Shown here one piece after another: positions 34,801-45,720 of a DNA stretch of 64,000 nt. The position numbers and the translations under genes are program-made. Source of the DNA: Manis javanica (taxonomy: Eukaryota > Chordata > Mammalia > Pholidota > Manidae); contig NC_133156.1 of the NCBI RefSeq assembly GCF_040802235.1, positions 185,392,351-185,456,350 of the forward strand, in the 5' to 3' direction. Position 1 is the stretch's first letter, and the number at the start of each line of letters is the position of its first letter. The notes under the pieces are model-generated. The model did no database searches. It saw only the letters and a list, made by a program, of their open reading frames with translations, and had not been told where the DNA came from.

Positions 34801-36159
34801 ATTAATGTAGAGGTATGGGATTTGGCCTTATGAATGTGGTCATCTCAACAAATTCCACTCTTCCTTAAGCCGCAAGTCTTTAGGATCTGCCTATCTTTTC
34901 TGCTTATTATGTTATCTTGATGTAATTGAATTTATTTGGTTGGAGGCAGACATTTAGACAGAGAAAAGACTCTAATACATAAGTACCCAATGTTCCAATA
35001 TATTGTTCATTGATTGATTTACATTAAGGGCTTAAAATAAATGCCACCTATTTAGAAAGATTTCTTTATCTAAAATAGAATGGCTGCAATTGCAGTGGTC
35101 TTTACAAAGTCTATTTTTGAGACTTCCGAAGCTGTAATAGCCCTATAAGCTCTTCTAATAAACCAATGATAAAAAATATTTTTGTCATTATAACTTTACT
35201 TCCTTTTTTCAGAGTGGAAAGTTTCTACAGGCTGGCTTTTCTTTCTGTCCATTTGTTTTTAAATGGAATAATTTAGTCCTTTTAAATTTTCTAATGAAAG
35301 AGCCAAAACATTTTTTAATGGCCGAAACTACATCGGCCTTTTTCCTTTTATATTTCTTAATTTCAACATAATATAAAATTTTCACAGAGTAATTGGAAAA
35401 TAGGATAAAAAAGTGCACCCAAATGCCATTAGCTTATATGTTTTTTCTTAAGTTCTGTATACATTACATTTAGATGTATCTATTGAACAGAACGTATTGT
35501 TTTCCTTCATAATACAGATGTACTTCCTGCTAAAAACTTTGTTAGTAAAGCATTTCCACTCTATTTTTGTTCATGATGAGGAAAATTATGCCAGATTTCT
35601 TTCTTTATATTGACTGGCTTATACATTCTCAAGCCTTTGCTTTGTGTAATAGCTAAAAAGATGAATCTGATCATCAACTAACCAGTCACTAACTAGAGAG
35701 AATTCTAGTTAATGTGTCAGGTACTGAAAAAGAAATTAAGGAGGTAGAACAGAGATCACTGTCCCTACGAATACTAAATCTAGTTAAGGAGTTTATATCT
35801 ACTTATATCTGCAGAAGGGTCATATCTGCACTCAAATGAAATTCCATGCTGTGTTTATCTGCACATTGTATCTTGATGCCACCTCCTCTGAATTGTTATT
35901 AGATGTTTGCAGCAATGGCCAGAGACCCTGATCAAAGACAGTGGAAATAAGCAATAAAGGAGTCAGCCTGGGAAAAGTCCCCCAGGGCCAGTTGTGTGTT
36001 GGCCACCATTGGAGATGTTCCATCTGAGAGAGTTAATGTGCACTGTTTTTTTCTGTTGCTTCATATTAAAAAAGAAAAAAACAGTATGATGAATCCCCAT
36101 GTACTCCTCATGTAGTTGTGTGAACTTCAGCCACGACATCTGAACCAGTGATGCTCTAG
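34801..36159. other. AT-rich DNA, nothing recognised
   Basis: No gene or confident repeat was recognised. Confidence 0.4.
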
Positions 36160-36760
36160 GAAACAAAGAAAAGTGGAAAAACATTCCCGTAATGTTGGCT
36201 TAAATAGTAACGATGGGATCCTTTGTGAAGACATAAGACACTCCGCATTTCTTTGTGTGTTTCTGTTCTGTTGGAATCAGGAGTGTGGGTGGTTGTGGAG
36301 CTCCTTTCAAAATGGCCCTCCTTCTCAGTGCCTTGGAGATTTAGGCCACAGACTGCAGTGAACGCTGAACAGATACCCCTCCACTGGGGAGGTGGGCGAG
36401 AGGAGCTGTGGCACCTGTGTGGAAAGAGAGCTCAGAATTCCTTCAGCCTCAGGGGGCCTGCTCAGAGCAAATTCATCAAACAAAAATTATTAAACACTCA
36501 CGATGGAACAAGGAATTCTCCTTTAAGGTATGTTCAGCTGAGCCATTGATATGCAGAGAGGAGCAGCCAGAAACCCTTGCATTTCAACCTCACGGCTCAT
36601 TCACTGGGCATACGGGGCATGTCATAACAGCTTTGTAAAACACACCCAATTGTCTCTTATTGTTTAATTAACATCTTGTAAAGTCGGCGATATGATTATG
36701 ATTGAATTGAACCACACACCATAGCTTCCTCACAGGACCTTAAGGAATAGTGTGCATAGG
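36160..36760. promoter_or_regulatory. Candidate conserved non-coding block
   Basis: The block is non-repetitive with scattered CpGs and homeodomain-type AT cores such as 'tgtttaattaacatcttg' and 'tatgattatgattgaattg'. No splice-supported exon was found. The open frames here (up to 98 codons) have no domain. It is a candidate enhancer only. Confidence 0.25.
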
Positions 36761-36989
36761 AAGGGAGCTGCCAACTACCCGAAGACAAAGCAAGGATAGT
36801 GTTATCAGGAGCTCTTCTAAACCTTTAAAGGAAACAGCAAAGTAAAGGCAAAGGAATGCTGTCCAGAGGGAAGGAATCTTAGTCCTATGATTCTTTAACC
36901 AGCTTCCCCTCTTTAATCAGCCGTAAGACTGGCTGTGTGTAGAGTATGAAGGCAGAGGGGGAAGTACCAAATGCCAGGTACAATTGAAT

Positions 36990-37200
36990 CTTCTTTCCTT
37001 AGATTTTCTCATTTAATCCTGCTAACCATCTATGACGAACATACTATTACCATCTCCTTTTACAGATGAGGGGACAGATGCATAGAGAAGAAAAGTAACA
37101 CGCAGAAGGTCAGACAGTTCTTAAATTCTGTGCTGGGGTTACAACCTGGAATTCTGACTTTAGAGATGTGCTTGTACCACTATACTACACTGCCTCTTCT
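36990..37200 (+). repeat. MIR SINE
   Basis: 'tctcatttaatcctgctaac', 'ttttacagatgaggggacag' and 'accactatactacactgcct' cover the MIR 3' two thirds. Confidence 0.85.
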
Positions 37201-37706
37201 GCTAAACCCTGAAAGCCAATGTTTCTTAACTGGAGGGTCCAAGGACAAATTTTGGGGGACCCTGAAATTCTATGGGAATTAGCAGTTTTTGTGATCTTTT
37301 TGTAATCATCTGACATATAAAAATTGACATACGCATGTTTGGAGGTGTCACATTATAACTTGATTTGGGCCTGTGTTTTCTAACTTCTGTTTGCTCATGT
37401 GAATTACTGCCTCTTGTGGAGACACACACTTGGGGAGACAGGGATTTGATCATTCTTGTCATATGCTTCTGAGGGTCTTTCTTATGACATCATGATTCAT
37501 GGAAGGAGGAAAATCTACGAATATAGCTTGTATTCCTCATTTATATCTCTCTTGGGCCTTTTCCCTATTTCATTGGCTGCCAATTCTCAATGGTTGTTTT
37601 GTTAGGAAACAAAACAGTAGGAAGAGTAGAGGCATGGGGGTCCCTGCCTTCTAAATATTAATGATCTGTATTCCTACAGTTGTGAGGTTATATAGAACAT
37701 TTTATT

Positions 37707-37723
37707 AAAAATTGACTGTTTGT
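37707..37723. repeat. Target-site duplication, left copy
   Basis: AAAAATTGACTGTTTGT is repeated at 38566-38582. The pre-insertion site reads TT/AAAAA on the plus strand, that is TTTT/AA on the nicked strand, the standard L1-endonuclease site. Confidence 0.9.
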
Positions 37724-38082
37724 CCCTGTATGGCCCCGGAAGATGACTGGTTAGCCAGAGACGGGTAAGATTCCTCAAGGGAGGAACAACCTAAGACAGG
37801 CACAGTCGCAGGGGGGCCATCAGGTGAGAATTTGGGGATCAACAGAAGTGAGGCTCAGAACCTCACCCCCCCTGCTTTGAGAGAAATCTTCTGCATCCGT
37901 GGATGTCTTGCTGCCCTTGTCTAGCCTGGATTAATACTTAGTCCATAGGCACACACCTGATCATCTGATCATCTACATTTGCCTTCTTACAGCACTAAAC
38001 TATGTTTTCTACCTTTATCTTGCATCTACCTACCACTTCAGCATTTTATTAAAAATAAAAAAAATAATAATAATAGGAGAAA

Positions 38083-38405
38083 TGTGGGATCAACATATAA
38101 ATCAAGTACAAAAATCAAACGAATATTCATATTTGACCTGATTGTTTATAGGTCATATTGCATGATCAAAACCGAAAGTTTCTGTGATGACTGCCCTTGT
38201 ACTGTTCACCATGTAAGAATTTATTCACTATGTAAGAATTCGTTCACCATGTAAGAACTTGTTCGTTATGCTTCAGAAGATTGGAGACTGATGAGAATTA
38301 GGCTTGAGATGGATTAATGATTGTACATTGAGCGTTGACCCCCCTATACTGAATTTTATTGTTGTTAACAACCATTTGATCAATAAATATGAGAGATGCC
38401 CTCTC
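38083..38405 (+). mobile_element. ERV LTR (U3-R) in retrocopy
   Basis: The unit begins TGTGGGATCAAC after the purine tract 'aataggagaaa' and ends 'gagatgccctctc' before poly(A), with AATAAA just upstream. It contains three diverged repeats of a 'caccatgtaagaa' unit at 38207-38259. Confidence 0.75.
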
Positions 38406-38426
38406 AAAAAAAAAAAAAAAAAAAAA

Positions 38427-38551
38427 TTGTACATATAAGTGTAACGAAAAAATCTGAATCAACTATAATTTAATCAGCCACTGGCAACATTTTTAGTATA
38501 TCCTGAGCCATTTTTTAGCATATAGAAAGTAAAAATGGGACTATATAAAGC
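38427..38551 (+). other. 3'-transduced segment
   Basis: The 125 bp between two poly(A) tracts inside one target duplication do not resemble the ERV. A TATAAA at 38544-38549, just before the second poly(A), could have served as a variant polyadenylation signal. This segment should mark the source locus elsewhere in the genome. Confidence 0.7.
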
Positions 38552-38924
38552 AAAAAAAAAAAAAAAAAAATTGACTGTTTGTAAAATTAGTCTCCTCTGA
38601 AGCATTCCTCCCCATTTGACTCTAGAGTCTGTTGCCTTCCTTCCCAATGCTTAGAGGGAAAATGCCACTTGACTGCAGAATGGCAATCACAAATATTGCA
38701 AAGGATGCTGTATTTTATTTATTTGAGCAAAGTAATGGAGAGGATATGACCAATCAGACCAGTTATCACTGAAGAGAGAAAAATCTATACAGTTTATGAT
38801 AGGATAGGATAGGTGCTTTAAGAAAGAGAGGCCCTTGGGAAAATCGGTACAGTTTTCACATGTTTCTGCAAAAATGGATCTCTCTGTGGTTGTGTTGTTG
38901 AAGTGAAGAATGTCATGTCATACC

Positions 38925-39296
38925 ATCTAATAATTTTGCAATAATTTTTCATGTTAGAATATTAGATTTATAGGAAAGTTGCAACTATGATACAGAGAGT
39001 TCTTTACCACCCCTTATCAGTTTCTCTGAATGTCAGTATCTTAAATGACTATGGTACATGTGTCAAAATAAGAAATTGATATTTATATATCATTGCTAAC
39101 TAAAATTTCATTTAGATTTCACCAATTTTTTTCCACTAATGTCCTTTTTCTGTTCCAGGATCCCATTCAGAATACCACACTTGCATTTAGTGTCTTATAA
39201 CTGTCAGAAAAATTTTTAACGTAAATCCCAACCAATATTTGGTTTCATCTTTATTCATTGTAAGAATTAGTGTGTTGCAGTTATAACCAGAATTTT
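38925..39296. mobile_element. Old L1M-like remnant
   Basis: 'ggaaagttgcaactatgata', 'gtcctttttctgttccagga' and 'cccattcagaataccacact' match an old L1-associated sequence as I recall it. It is followed directly by a solo LTR. Confidence 0.5.
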
Positions 39297-39301
39297 GTTA
39301 A

Positions 39302-39710
39302 TGTTAGGCTGAAGGAAGGAAAAACAAGGACATGCAAACAGAACAGAGAGATATCATAAAAGGAGAACAGACCAGACCCCAAGGTCTGTGCCGTATATGG
39401 AAAGGGGACAGCTCTTCCTGAATTCCATCCTTCTGATGTGCCAACTAAGACCTGGATGTCAACCTCCTCCCTCTTGGAAGGAAAAAAAGTTTCTAATTGT
39501 CTATTATGTCACCTTTAGCCAATCATACCTCTCCACGCCCCCTAGGATAGCTTGCTCACTCCTCCCCCCTCCTAACCCCTTATAAGTCCCCACCTCCCTG
39601 ACCAGGTGTGACTTCCCCGGCCTGTGTTTCAGACCAGGGAACATCACCCGGGAATTGCACTCAAATAAACTGCCTGGCCCTTTGTTGCCTCTCGTCGCCT
39701 GCTTATTTCG
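39302..39710 (+). mobile_element. Solo ERV LTR (409 bp)
   Basis: The LTR starts TGTTAGGCTGAAGG, contains CCAAT ('agccaatcat'), TATAA ('ccttataagtcc') and AATAAA ('caaataaactgc') at normal LTR spacing, and ends 'ttatttcg'. GTTAA flanks it on both sides (39297-39301 and 39711-39715). The terminal CG in place of CA would be a single change. No internal retroviral sequence is present. Confidence 0.8.
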
Positions 39711-39715
39711 GTTAA

Positions 39716-40474
39716 AATTTATCTTATAGTTAATAATGATGAAATAAATTTTTAATCCTATCTTTTCTTTCAATTTTCAAATTGGAGTAAAAATCAAACC
39801 ATTTCTTACACAATTTACTATCAAATTTCACTTCCCATTTTTAGAAATTCAGCAGATCAGTCTTTCTATCCTAATCTATAAAATCATGTGTGGGTAAAAT
39901 TGCAGTATTTCCAGAATCTCTTGCCTGGCCTTAGTGCATCTCCATATCAGTAGGTGTTACCAAGGGGTGGAGAGAAGTGGGCCATCTCCATATCAATAGG
40001 TGATTACAAGGGTGGGGAGTGTGAGGGTATATTTGGAACAGAAAAGTTTGGTGGGGACCCTTTTTGCAGTGGGGTCATGAGAGACACGGGCAAGCAGAAG
40101 TGGATGACTGCTTGTAAGCCTCAAACTGGTTTCTCCCACTTTATTTCTTCCTTTGACTGATTTTGGCTTGAAAGGTAATTTGCCCCAGGCTGGGAACATG
40201 TCCTCCACCCCCCATAGCCCCCAGAGTCACACTATGCTTAGGTAACTACAATAGATGTTATTAGGATTTGTGGGTGAAAAGTTTTCAATTTTAATTTAAT
40301 ATCACCTTTATAATGTTATGAAATGAGGCTCACTGGATACATGTTATATATTGGTGGTAAGATACCTTTACATTTTTTAGCTCAATAAATAACTCTTAAT
40401 ATCTAGGAGAATTAAGACTTTTCAAGGAGCCAAACTCACCCCTCTTCTCCTTGATACATATTTACTGAACTGTG
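39716..40474. other. No recognised feature
   Basis: AT-rich sequence. A phrase containing 'catctccatatca' followed closely by 'taggtg' occurs twice, near 39939 and 39984. No gene was recognised. Confidence 0.4.
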
Positions 40475-40830
40475 GCAGTTAGCTAGTGCCACAAAATTGT
40501 ATGCTGTGTGGCATACGACATTCCACATTTATTTCTTAGGTGTCTGAAGGGTTCAGCTAAGTTGGCCTACCTGATAGTGACTGGGCTCACTCACGTGCCT
40601 GGGGGTTGGGTTTTGAGTCAACTGGTCCAGCCGGTGACTGGGTTCTACTCCACGTTCCTCTTATCCTCCTCCAAGAACAATGGGCTGGCCAGGCCTATCC
40701 TTGTCATTATAATGGTGGAAGTACAAAATAGAGTAAGTCCAGACATTTAAGCCTCCTCTTTTATCACATTCACTATTATGCCACTGGCCAAAACAAAGCC
40801 AGTGGTTAAGGGGCTGGGAATCAAAGGGTG
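40475..40830 (-). mobile_element. MLT1-like LTR remnant
   Basis: 'ctgggctcactcacgtgcc', 'tatgccactggccaaaacaa' and 'aatcaaagggtgggaaaata' resemble reverse-strand MLT1-type LTRs. The subfamily was not determined. Confidence 0.5.
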
Positions 40831-41094
40831 GGAAAATACACTATCAGTCCTGATGGGAGGATAGCAAAGTCACATGGCAAAAGGTACAGACACAGAGAAG
40901 GTCTGAAAACTCATCAGCTAACCTGTTTCAACTCTTTCGGCTTCTTATAAGGGGGCCTATCTTAAAATGCTGAAAATTCAGTAAAGCCTGGTCTTGTAAG
41001 GAATACATAAGGAAATATTCTCAAAGCCTTAAATTGCGAAATATAACACCTAATCTGTGTCGTACAATGTAGGAAAAATAATTAGGTTGTGAAT

Positions 41095-41220
41095 CATGAT
41101 TTTATAGATTAGGTTCAAAGCACTTAACTGAAACACATATGCACATAGCATTGACAGGGACTGGTATCTGGGTCCTGAACCAAGTCTTTTTCCCTTCATG
41201 GCTTTGACTGTCAGTCCAGA
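41095..41220 (+). repeat. Probable MIR 3' fragment
   Basis: 'tttatagattaggttcaaag' followed by 'gcattgacagggactggtat' and 'aaccaagtc' resembles the degraded MIR 3' half. Confidence 0.4.
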
Positions 41221-41543
41221 AAAGTCAGGTTATTCTTCTTGTGGGAATGGCAGGAGACAGTTTTGAAATCAGAGCAGAGCTCCATGTAATTCATAGGAAG
41301 GGTTTATTTTGAGTAATAAATATATTTATTTTCATTATTTCTATAAACATTGATTTTTTTTTGAAAGGATGTTACTGTGTGTCAAGGTTTCAGGGGCTTT
41401 TAAAGGAGTTAATAGGAATCAATTTCTTAAATAAGCATTGGTTTATCACAATAATTTTTTCAACTGGCTAATTCAAATCCTGTTTTTATTCCATTTTTTT
41501 AATGTAAATTACTTAGGACAATAACGCCCAGTGAGGTAAGGAG

Positions 41544-41900
41544 TGTTGTGGTCTGAATGTTTGTCCCCCCTAACCCTAATTCATATGCTGAAATTCTAAT
41601 GCCCAAGGTGATGGTATTAGTTGCTGGGCATTTGGGAAGTGATTAAGCCATGAGGGTGCAGCCCTCCTGATGGGATTAGTTCCTTTATTAACAAGGCCTG
41701 ACAAGAGTTCCCTTCTGCCTTACTTAAGTGAGAAAACAAGAAGTCTAGTCTATAACTGGAACAGAGCCCTCACCAGACCATACTGGACTTCTGATCTCAG
41801 ATTTCCAGACTCCATTACTATGAGAAATAGGTATCTGTTGTTTATAAGCTTCCCATTCTGTAGGGTTTTGTTATAGCAGCATGAAGGGACTAAGACAATA
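41544..41900 (+). mobile_element. MaLR LTR (MLT1/MST type)
   Basis: The unit runs from 'tgttgtggtctgaatgtttg' through 'caaggtgatggtattagttg', 'tgagggtgcagccctcctga' and 'cagagccctcaccagaccat' to 'gcagcatgaagggactaaga'. AAGGAG lies directly on both sides (41538-41543 and 41901-41906), a plausible target duplication. It lies about 0.9 kb upstream of the C1D promoter. Confidence 0.85.
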
Positions 41901-42744
41901 AAGGAGCAATTGTAATTTTTCCATGTTTTTAAAATGACTTATGGATTGACAACCTATCTTAAATTTTCCCATCCCACCAGAATGTTTTAAATGATCAAGT
42001 TTTCTTTGGCACGTAGGGGGGAAAAAAAAGGAAAGAAAGAAGTGACAAACAAATCGAAAGCAAAATAGGATAAGCATTAACGATTATCCCTGCAAAACTC
42101 CTACACTTGGTACTAGAAGTGTTAATCCAACTACCTTAGAGTAATAAGCCAGAAGAGTGATCATTTGCCACTTAAAACTTTACATGTTGACATACATGGT
42201 GTTTGTTCAAGGAATAATAAAAATTTAGGAATTGAAAGATTTTTAATCCCTGACACTGCACTTTGAAGGAGCAATATGTACAGTTTTGTACTTCATTCTT
42301 CCCTCTTGTTTGTTCCGATTGTACTTATTGAAATGTAATGTTAGTTATTAAACTAGTTATTAACAATCTTGGTTTGCATTTTGCGATCTTTTCCCATTTT
42401 TCAAATAATTCATTTTTACTGTATTTTACAAAAGTATTTCTTAGCGATGGACTGGAAAAATTACGAACCTCTTCTTCACGGGTTACTTGGGAAGCTGCTT
42501 TTTTGGAAGAGGCAAATTTTGAGAACATAATGGGACTGTAGTGAGAACCAGGGCCCTGTAACGAGCTTCAGTGAAAGTAAAAACCTGAACAAAGCTTTGG
42601 TAACTAACATTTTTTTTCTGGTTAAATACACTCAACTTGTACTTTGGGTGGTTGTTTGCTGAATACAAATCTGGAAAAGTTGCTCAGCATCTAGCCCCAA
42701 ACTCCTTCCACATGGTGTCCGGAAAGCACATTAGGACAGTGCTT

Positions 42745-43170
42745 TTGAGAGGCTGAAGGAAGGAGGGAAGGGGCGGGGCGATCAGAGTGAGGTCATCAGA
42801 AAGCGCCGCTCGCTCTGAGGGCAAAGTCGGCGCCTCGTTAACGTCACCGCGGTCCGAATTCTGTCCGGAGACAGGAGGGGAAGACCAGCGAGGTATTACT
42901 TAAACCTGGGTTTTGAGTTTTTCTCTTGCTTCTACCTAAGTCCGTTTCCTCTGTCCTCGGGCTCCCCTTCCATCCCTCAGGTGGCTGTGAAGAGCGGGTC
43001 GGGCTGCGTAGTCTTCTGCGAACGCGATGCCCAAGCCTCGGGGCCGCGTTGCCGCGGGACCCCCACCCCTCTGGCCCTGTGGTTGCAGGCCGGCTTTGGC
43101 TTACCTCGGCACCTCACGTCTCTCGGTCCGGTTTTTGGCTTTCTTCGCTACTTAGCCCTGTCTCTCAAAT
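42745..43170 (+). promoter_or_regulatory. C1D: C1D CpG-island promoter
   Basis: This is the only CpG-dense stretch of single-copy DNA in the window. It contains an Sp1-type GC box (gggcggggcg, 42771-42780) and a CRE/ATF half-site (ACGTCA at 42841-42846, followed by CCGCGG). No TATA box is visible, as expected for a housekeeping promoter. The island lies 20 kb upstream of the C1D start codon, on the same strand and with no other gene between. Assignment to C1D is inference from position; the exact start site cannot be read from sequence. Island sequence continues into the first intron to about 43170. Confidence 0.8.
42800..42892 (+). other. C1D: C1D exon 1, non-coding (probable)
   Basis: A good splice donor lies at AGCGAG|GTATTA (the GT at 42893-42894), directly downstream of the GC box and CRE half-site. 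No ATG with a C1D-like frame occurs here, so the exon would be entirely 5' untranslated sequence spliced to the acceptor at 62826. The 5' end is a guess; only the donor is supported. Confidence 0.6.
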
Positions 43171-43551
43171 GTTGGAAGGGGGAGAAATTAAAAACGCGAC
43201 TTCACAATTAACTTTCAGCTGTGATCAGACCTTCATTAGGGAGGAAGGCCAAAGCGTAAGGTGTAGGGGAGTAACTTTTCCATGTCATCCACGTTTATCA
43301 TTCACATACAATCTTTCTCATATAATCACGAGCTGCCTGCCGCTGCAGTTTTAGCCCACCTGAGATGGTAGGCAGATTTCGACCTTTAAGTGAAATCTGC
43401 CACGGGTAATCTCAAAGTTTTTCTTTATGGCCCAGGAAAGTTTAGTGTCATTTAAACTTCTGTTTGGAAATACCTTGAATGTCTTCCTGTTGACTGCAGT
43501 TCAGTTTTGGCGAGATAAAAGTGTATCTGCCCCATGAGATGTTTGCTATCC

Positions 43552-43737
43552 ACTTATTAACCTATTTGGATTGTCTGATAGTAGACTAGACCGCATGTTG
43601 TTGGATCCGAAAATTCCAAAGTCAGAGAATCGTTTGTGACCGACTTATTAACCTGTTTAGATGGTTTGATAGTAGACTTAACCGCATGCTGACGTTGGAT
43701 CCAAACATTCCGAATTCAGAAAATTGTTGGTGATTGG
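43552..43737 (+). repeat. Diverged tandem duplication, two ~92-bp units
   Basis: Unit 1 (43552-43642) and unit 2 (43643-43737) both begin ACTTATTAACCT and share 'tgatagtagact', 'accgcatg', 'gttggatcc' and 'attcc' in the same order. They differ by substitutions and small indels throughout. The units lie in the 5' part of C1D intron 1. Confidence 0.85.
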
Positions 43738-44024
43738 AATGATAAAACTCATTGTCTTGCTGAAAGATGAAATTGTGGCAGTGTAAACAATGGTTTTTCA
43801 AAATAATGGAAACCAAATTCTCAGTCAAAAGATGTTAAAGCTGCATTCAAGTATTTGTGTTGTATGTTTCACATTTAGATATCACTTTTCAAATGGATGT
43901 TTATGTGTGTTATCTCAGTTACTGTTTCCCAACAGTTGACCCTTCAATAATGGTTTTAAATAGTCCAACTTGGATTAGGATATTTGATCATTTTCACTTT
44001 AGTAAAATAATTAGTAATCTTACT

Positions 44025-44115
44025 AGCTAATGCATGTTGAGTGCTGAGGCAGACACCATTCTAATAGCTTTACCTATATCGTTCATTTAACCTGCGCAAT
44101 AGGCCTATACACTGT
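44025..44115 (+). repeat. MIR SINE fragment
   Basis: 'tgcatgttgagtgctgaggc' with 'accattctaatagcttta' and 'cgttcatttaacctgcgcaa' follows the MIR core. Confidence 0.6.
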
Positions 44116-44924
44116 TAAACACTTAGAGATGAAAATGTAATAAGCAAGTTCCATGATTTTGAAAGGTAATTTGCTGCTCCCTATCATAACGCTTCCAATT
44201 AAACATTAGAATTAAACAACCGAAGTAAATCCATTATAATCTGATTTAATTATTTATCTGAATCTTGAGCAGAATCTTTGTAATTTATATCATTTTCTAT
44301 TATCAGACTTTGGGATAAATTTGTATTTAGAGGTTAACGTCTTTAAATGTTAAAAAGGAAAATGTTAAAAAATGTTTAAAAGGAAGTCTGTCTTTTCTCA
44401 GGGATTTTACTATAAGTCTGAAGGACATTTACAGGCAACAGTAACATGGACTGTCTACGAAAGACAGCAATATTTATTGAGCTAGTGTATGTATTTCACT
44501 ATTACTTTCTAAAGATAATGTAGTGCAAAAAAGTCATTACAGTAATATAATTCTGATACAACATCTACAGATGTCTCTCTAGTTCCAAAAAATTATGTAT
44601 TGGATTTGTTCTTTGGCTTAATTCATAATTATATGTAACTCTACTTGGCATAGGGATGGAAATAGCCCCTGAATGTACATTGTCATATAAATATAATATG
44701 TATCTTTTGATCCATGTGACTTCTTGATATCTATTGGTTCAAACTCAGTTCTGATATTAAGTTCTAAAATTTGGTTCCAGTGTACTTTCATTGGTTTTAG
44801 TAAGTTAACAAATAGCTAGTAAGTACCTCCTATGTTGCAAGACATTTTTAGTCATGTAGAGATAGAAATGTCATGCAACATGAATTCTGCTTTGAAGGAA
44901 TAGCCTACTGGGTAAATAACCATT
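44116..44924. other. AT-rich intron 1 sequence
   Basis: No feature was recognised within this part of C1D intron 1. Confidence 0.4.
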
Positions 44925-45720
44925 GGAAAATTCTGAGCAGAGGAGTGACATGATCTGGTTTAGGTTTTTAACAAGATCTCTCTGACTGCTGTGTTAAAAA
45001 TAGACTGTTAGAGAGTGGGGTGGGTGAAAGCCTGGAGACTGGGAGAGTGTAGTAATTCAGGTGAGAGGAGGGCAGCTTCACAGGGTGGGAAGAAGTGAAT
45101 GTGGCGGGTAGCAGTTCAATTTTGGATGTATTTTCTAGGTAACACTACAGATTTGCTTATGGATTGAATGTGGGTTGTAAGAGTAATAAGATAGTTGGTT
45201 ATTAAGGTTTTTGGACTTGAACAACTAGAGGGGTGGATCGCTATTAACTGAGAAGTGGAAAACTGGGAGGAACAGGCTTTTGCAGGACGATTAGGAGTTC
45301 AGTTATGTGTTAACTTCGAGATGTCTGGTAGTCATACAAGAGGAGATGCTGAGTCTTGTTCAGTGTTGCACAGGCATTTGAGTCTGTCAAGTCTGGAGTT
45401 CAGTGGGGAGGTCATTGCTGGAAAAGAATATTTGGGAGTTGTCAGTGAACAGATGGTATTTAAATTCAAGAGGCTGGAGACAGTCACCCAGGAGTGAATA
45501 TAAACAGATGAGAGAAGCAGTTACAAGACCTGATCCTTAGACATTTTAGCCTTTAGAGGTTTGGGGAAATGACAGATCAGCAAAGGAAACAGAATAAATA
45601 GCCAGTGAGGGACAAGGACAGTTTTGAGAGTCTTGTGTCGTGGAATTCAGGGTGAAGTAGTGTAATTCAGTTTTGTCAAATGCAGCTGAAAGATCAAATA
45701 AAATGAGGATTGACACCTTT
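44925..45720 (+). repeat. Old mammalian repeat, family not named
   Basis: 'agcagaggagtgacatgatc', 'ggtttttggacttgaacaac', 'gagttgtcagtgaacagatg' and 'caaatgcagctgaaagatca' are shared in order with the repeat at 58840-60060. The family is widespread in mammals, but I cannot name it with confidence. The 80-codon open frame in it (45255-45497) is a by-product. Confidence 0.6.

Larger units (their letters stand above)
37724..38570 (+). mobile_element. L1-mobilised ERV copy, 3' transduction
   Basis: The insert between 17-bp target duplications consists of a 5'-truncated ERV 3' end (37724-38405), a 21-nt poly(A) (38406-38426), 125 bp of unrelated sequence (38427-38551) and a second poly(A) (38552-38570). 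The ERV part ends shortly after AATAAA in the LTR, so the template was a polyadenylated RNA. The second segment is what read-through past the first poly(A) into flanking DNA would give. The ERV part is colinear with 15845-15164 on the other strand. A short open frame (37979-38254) crosses the LTR and is not a gene. Confidence 0.85.

Noticed and set aside
37979..38254. 91-codon open frame on the plus strand
   Set aside because: It runs across the boundary into an ERV LTR inside a retrocopy.
42926..43354. 142-codon open frame downstream of the C1D promoter
   Set aside because: It starts beyond the exon 1 splice donor within CpG-island intron sequence, and no protein family was recognised.
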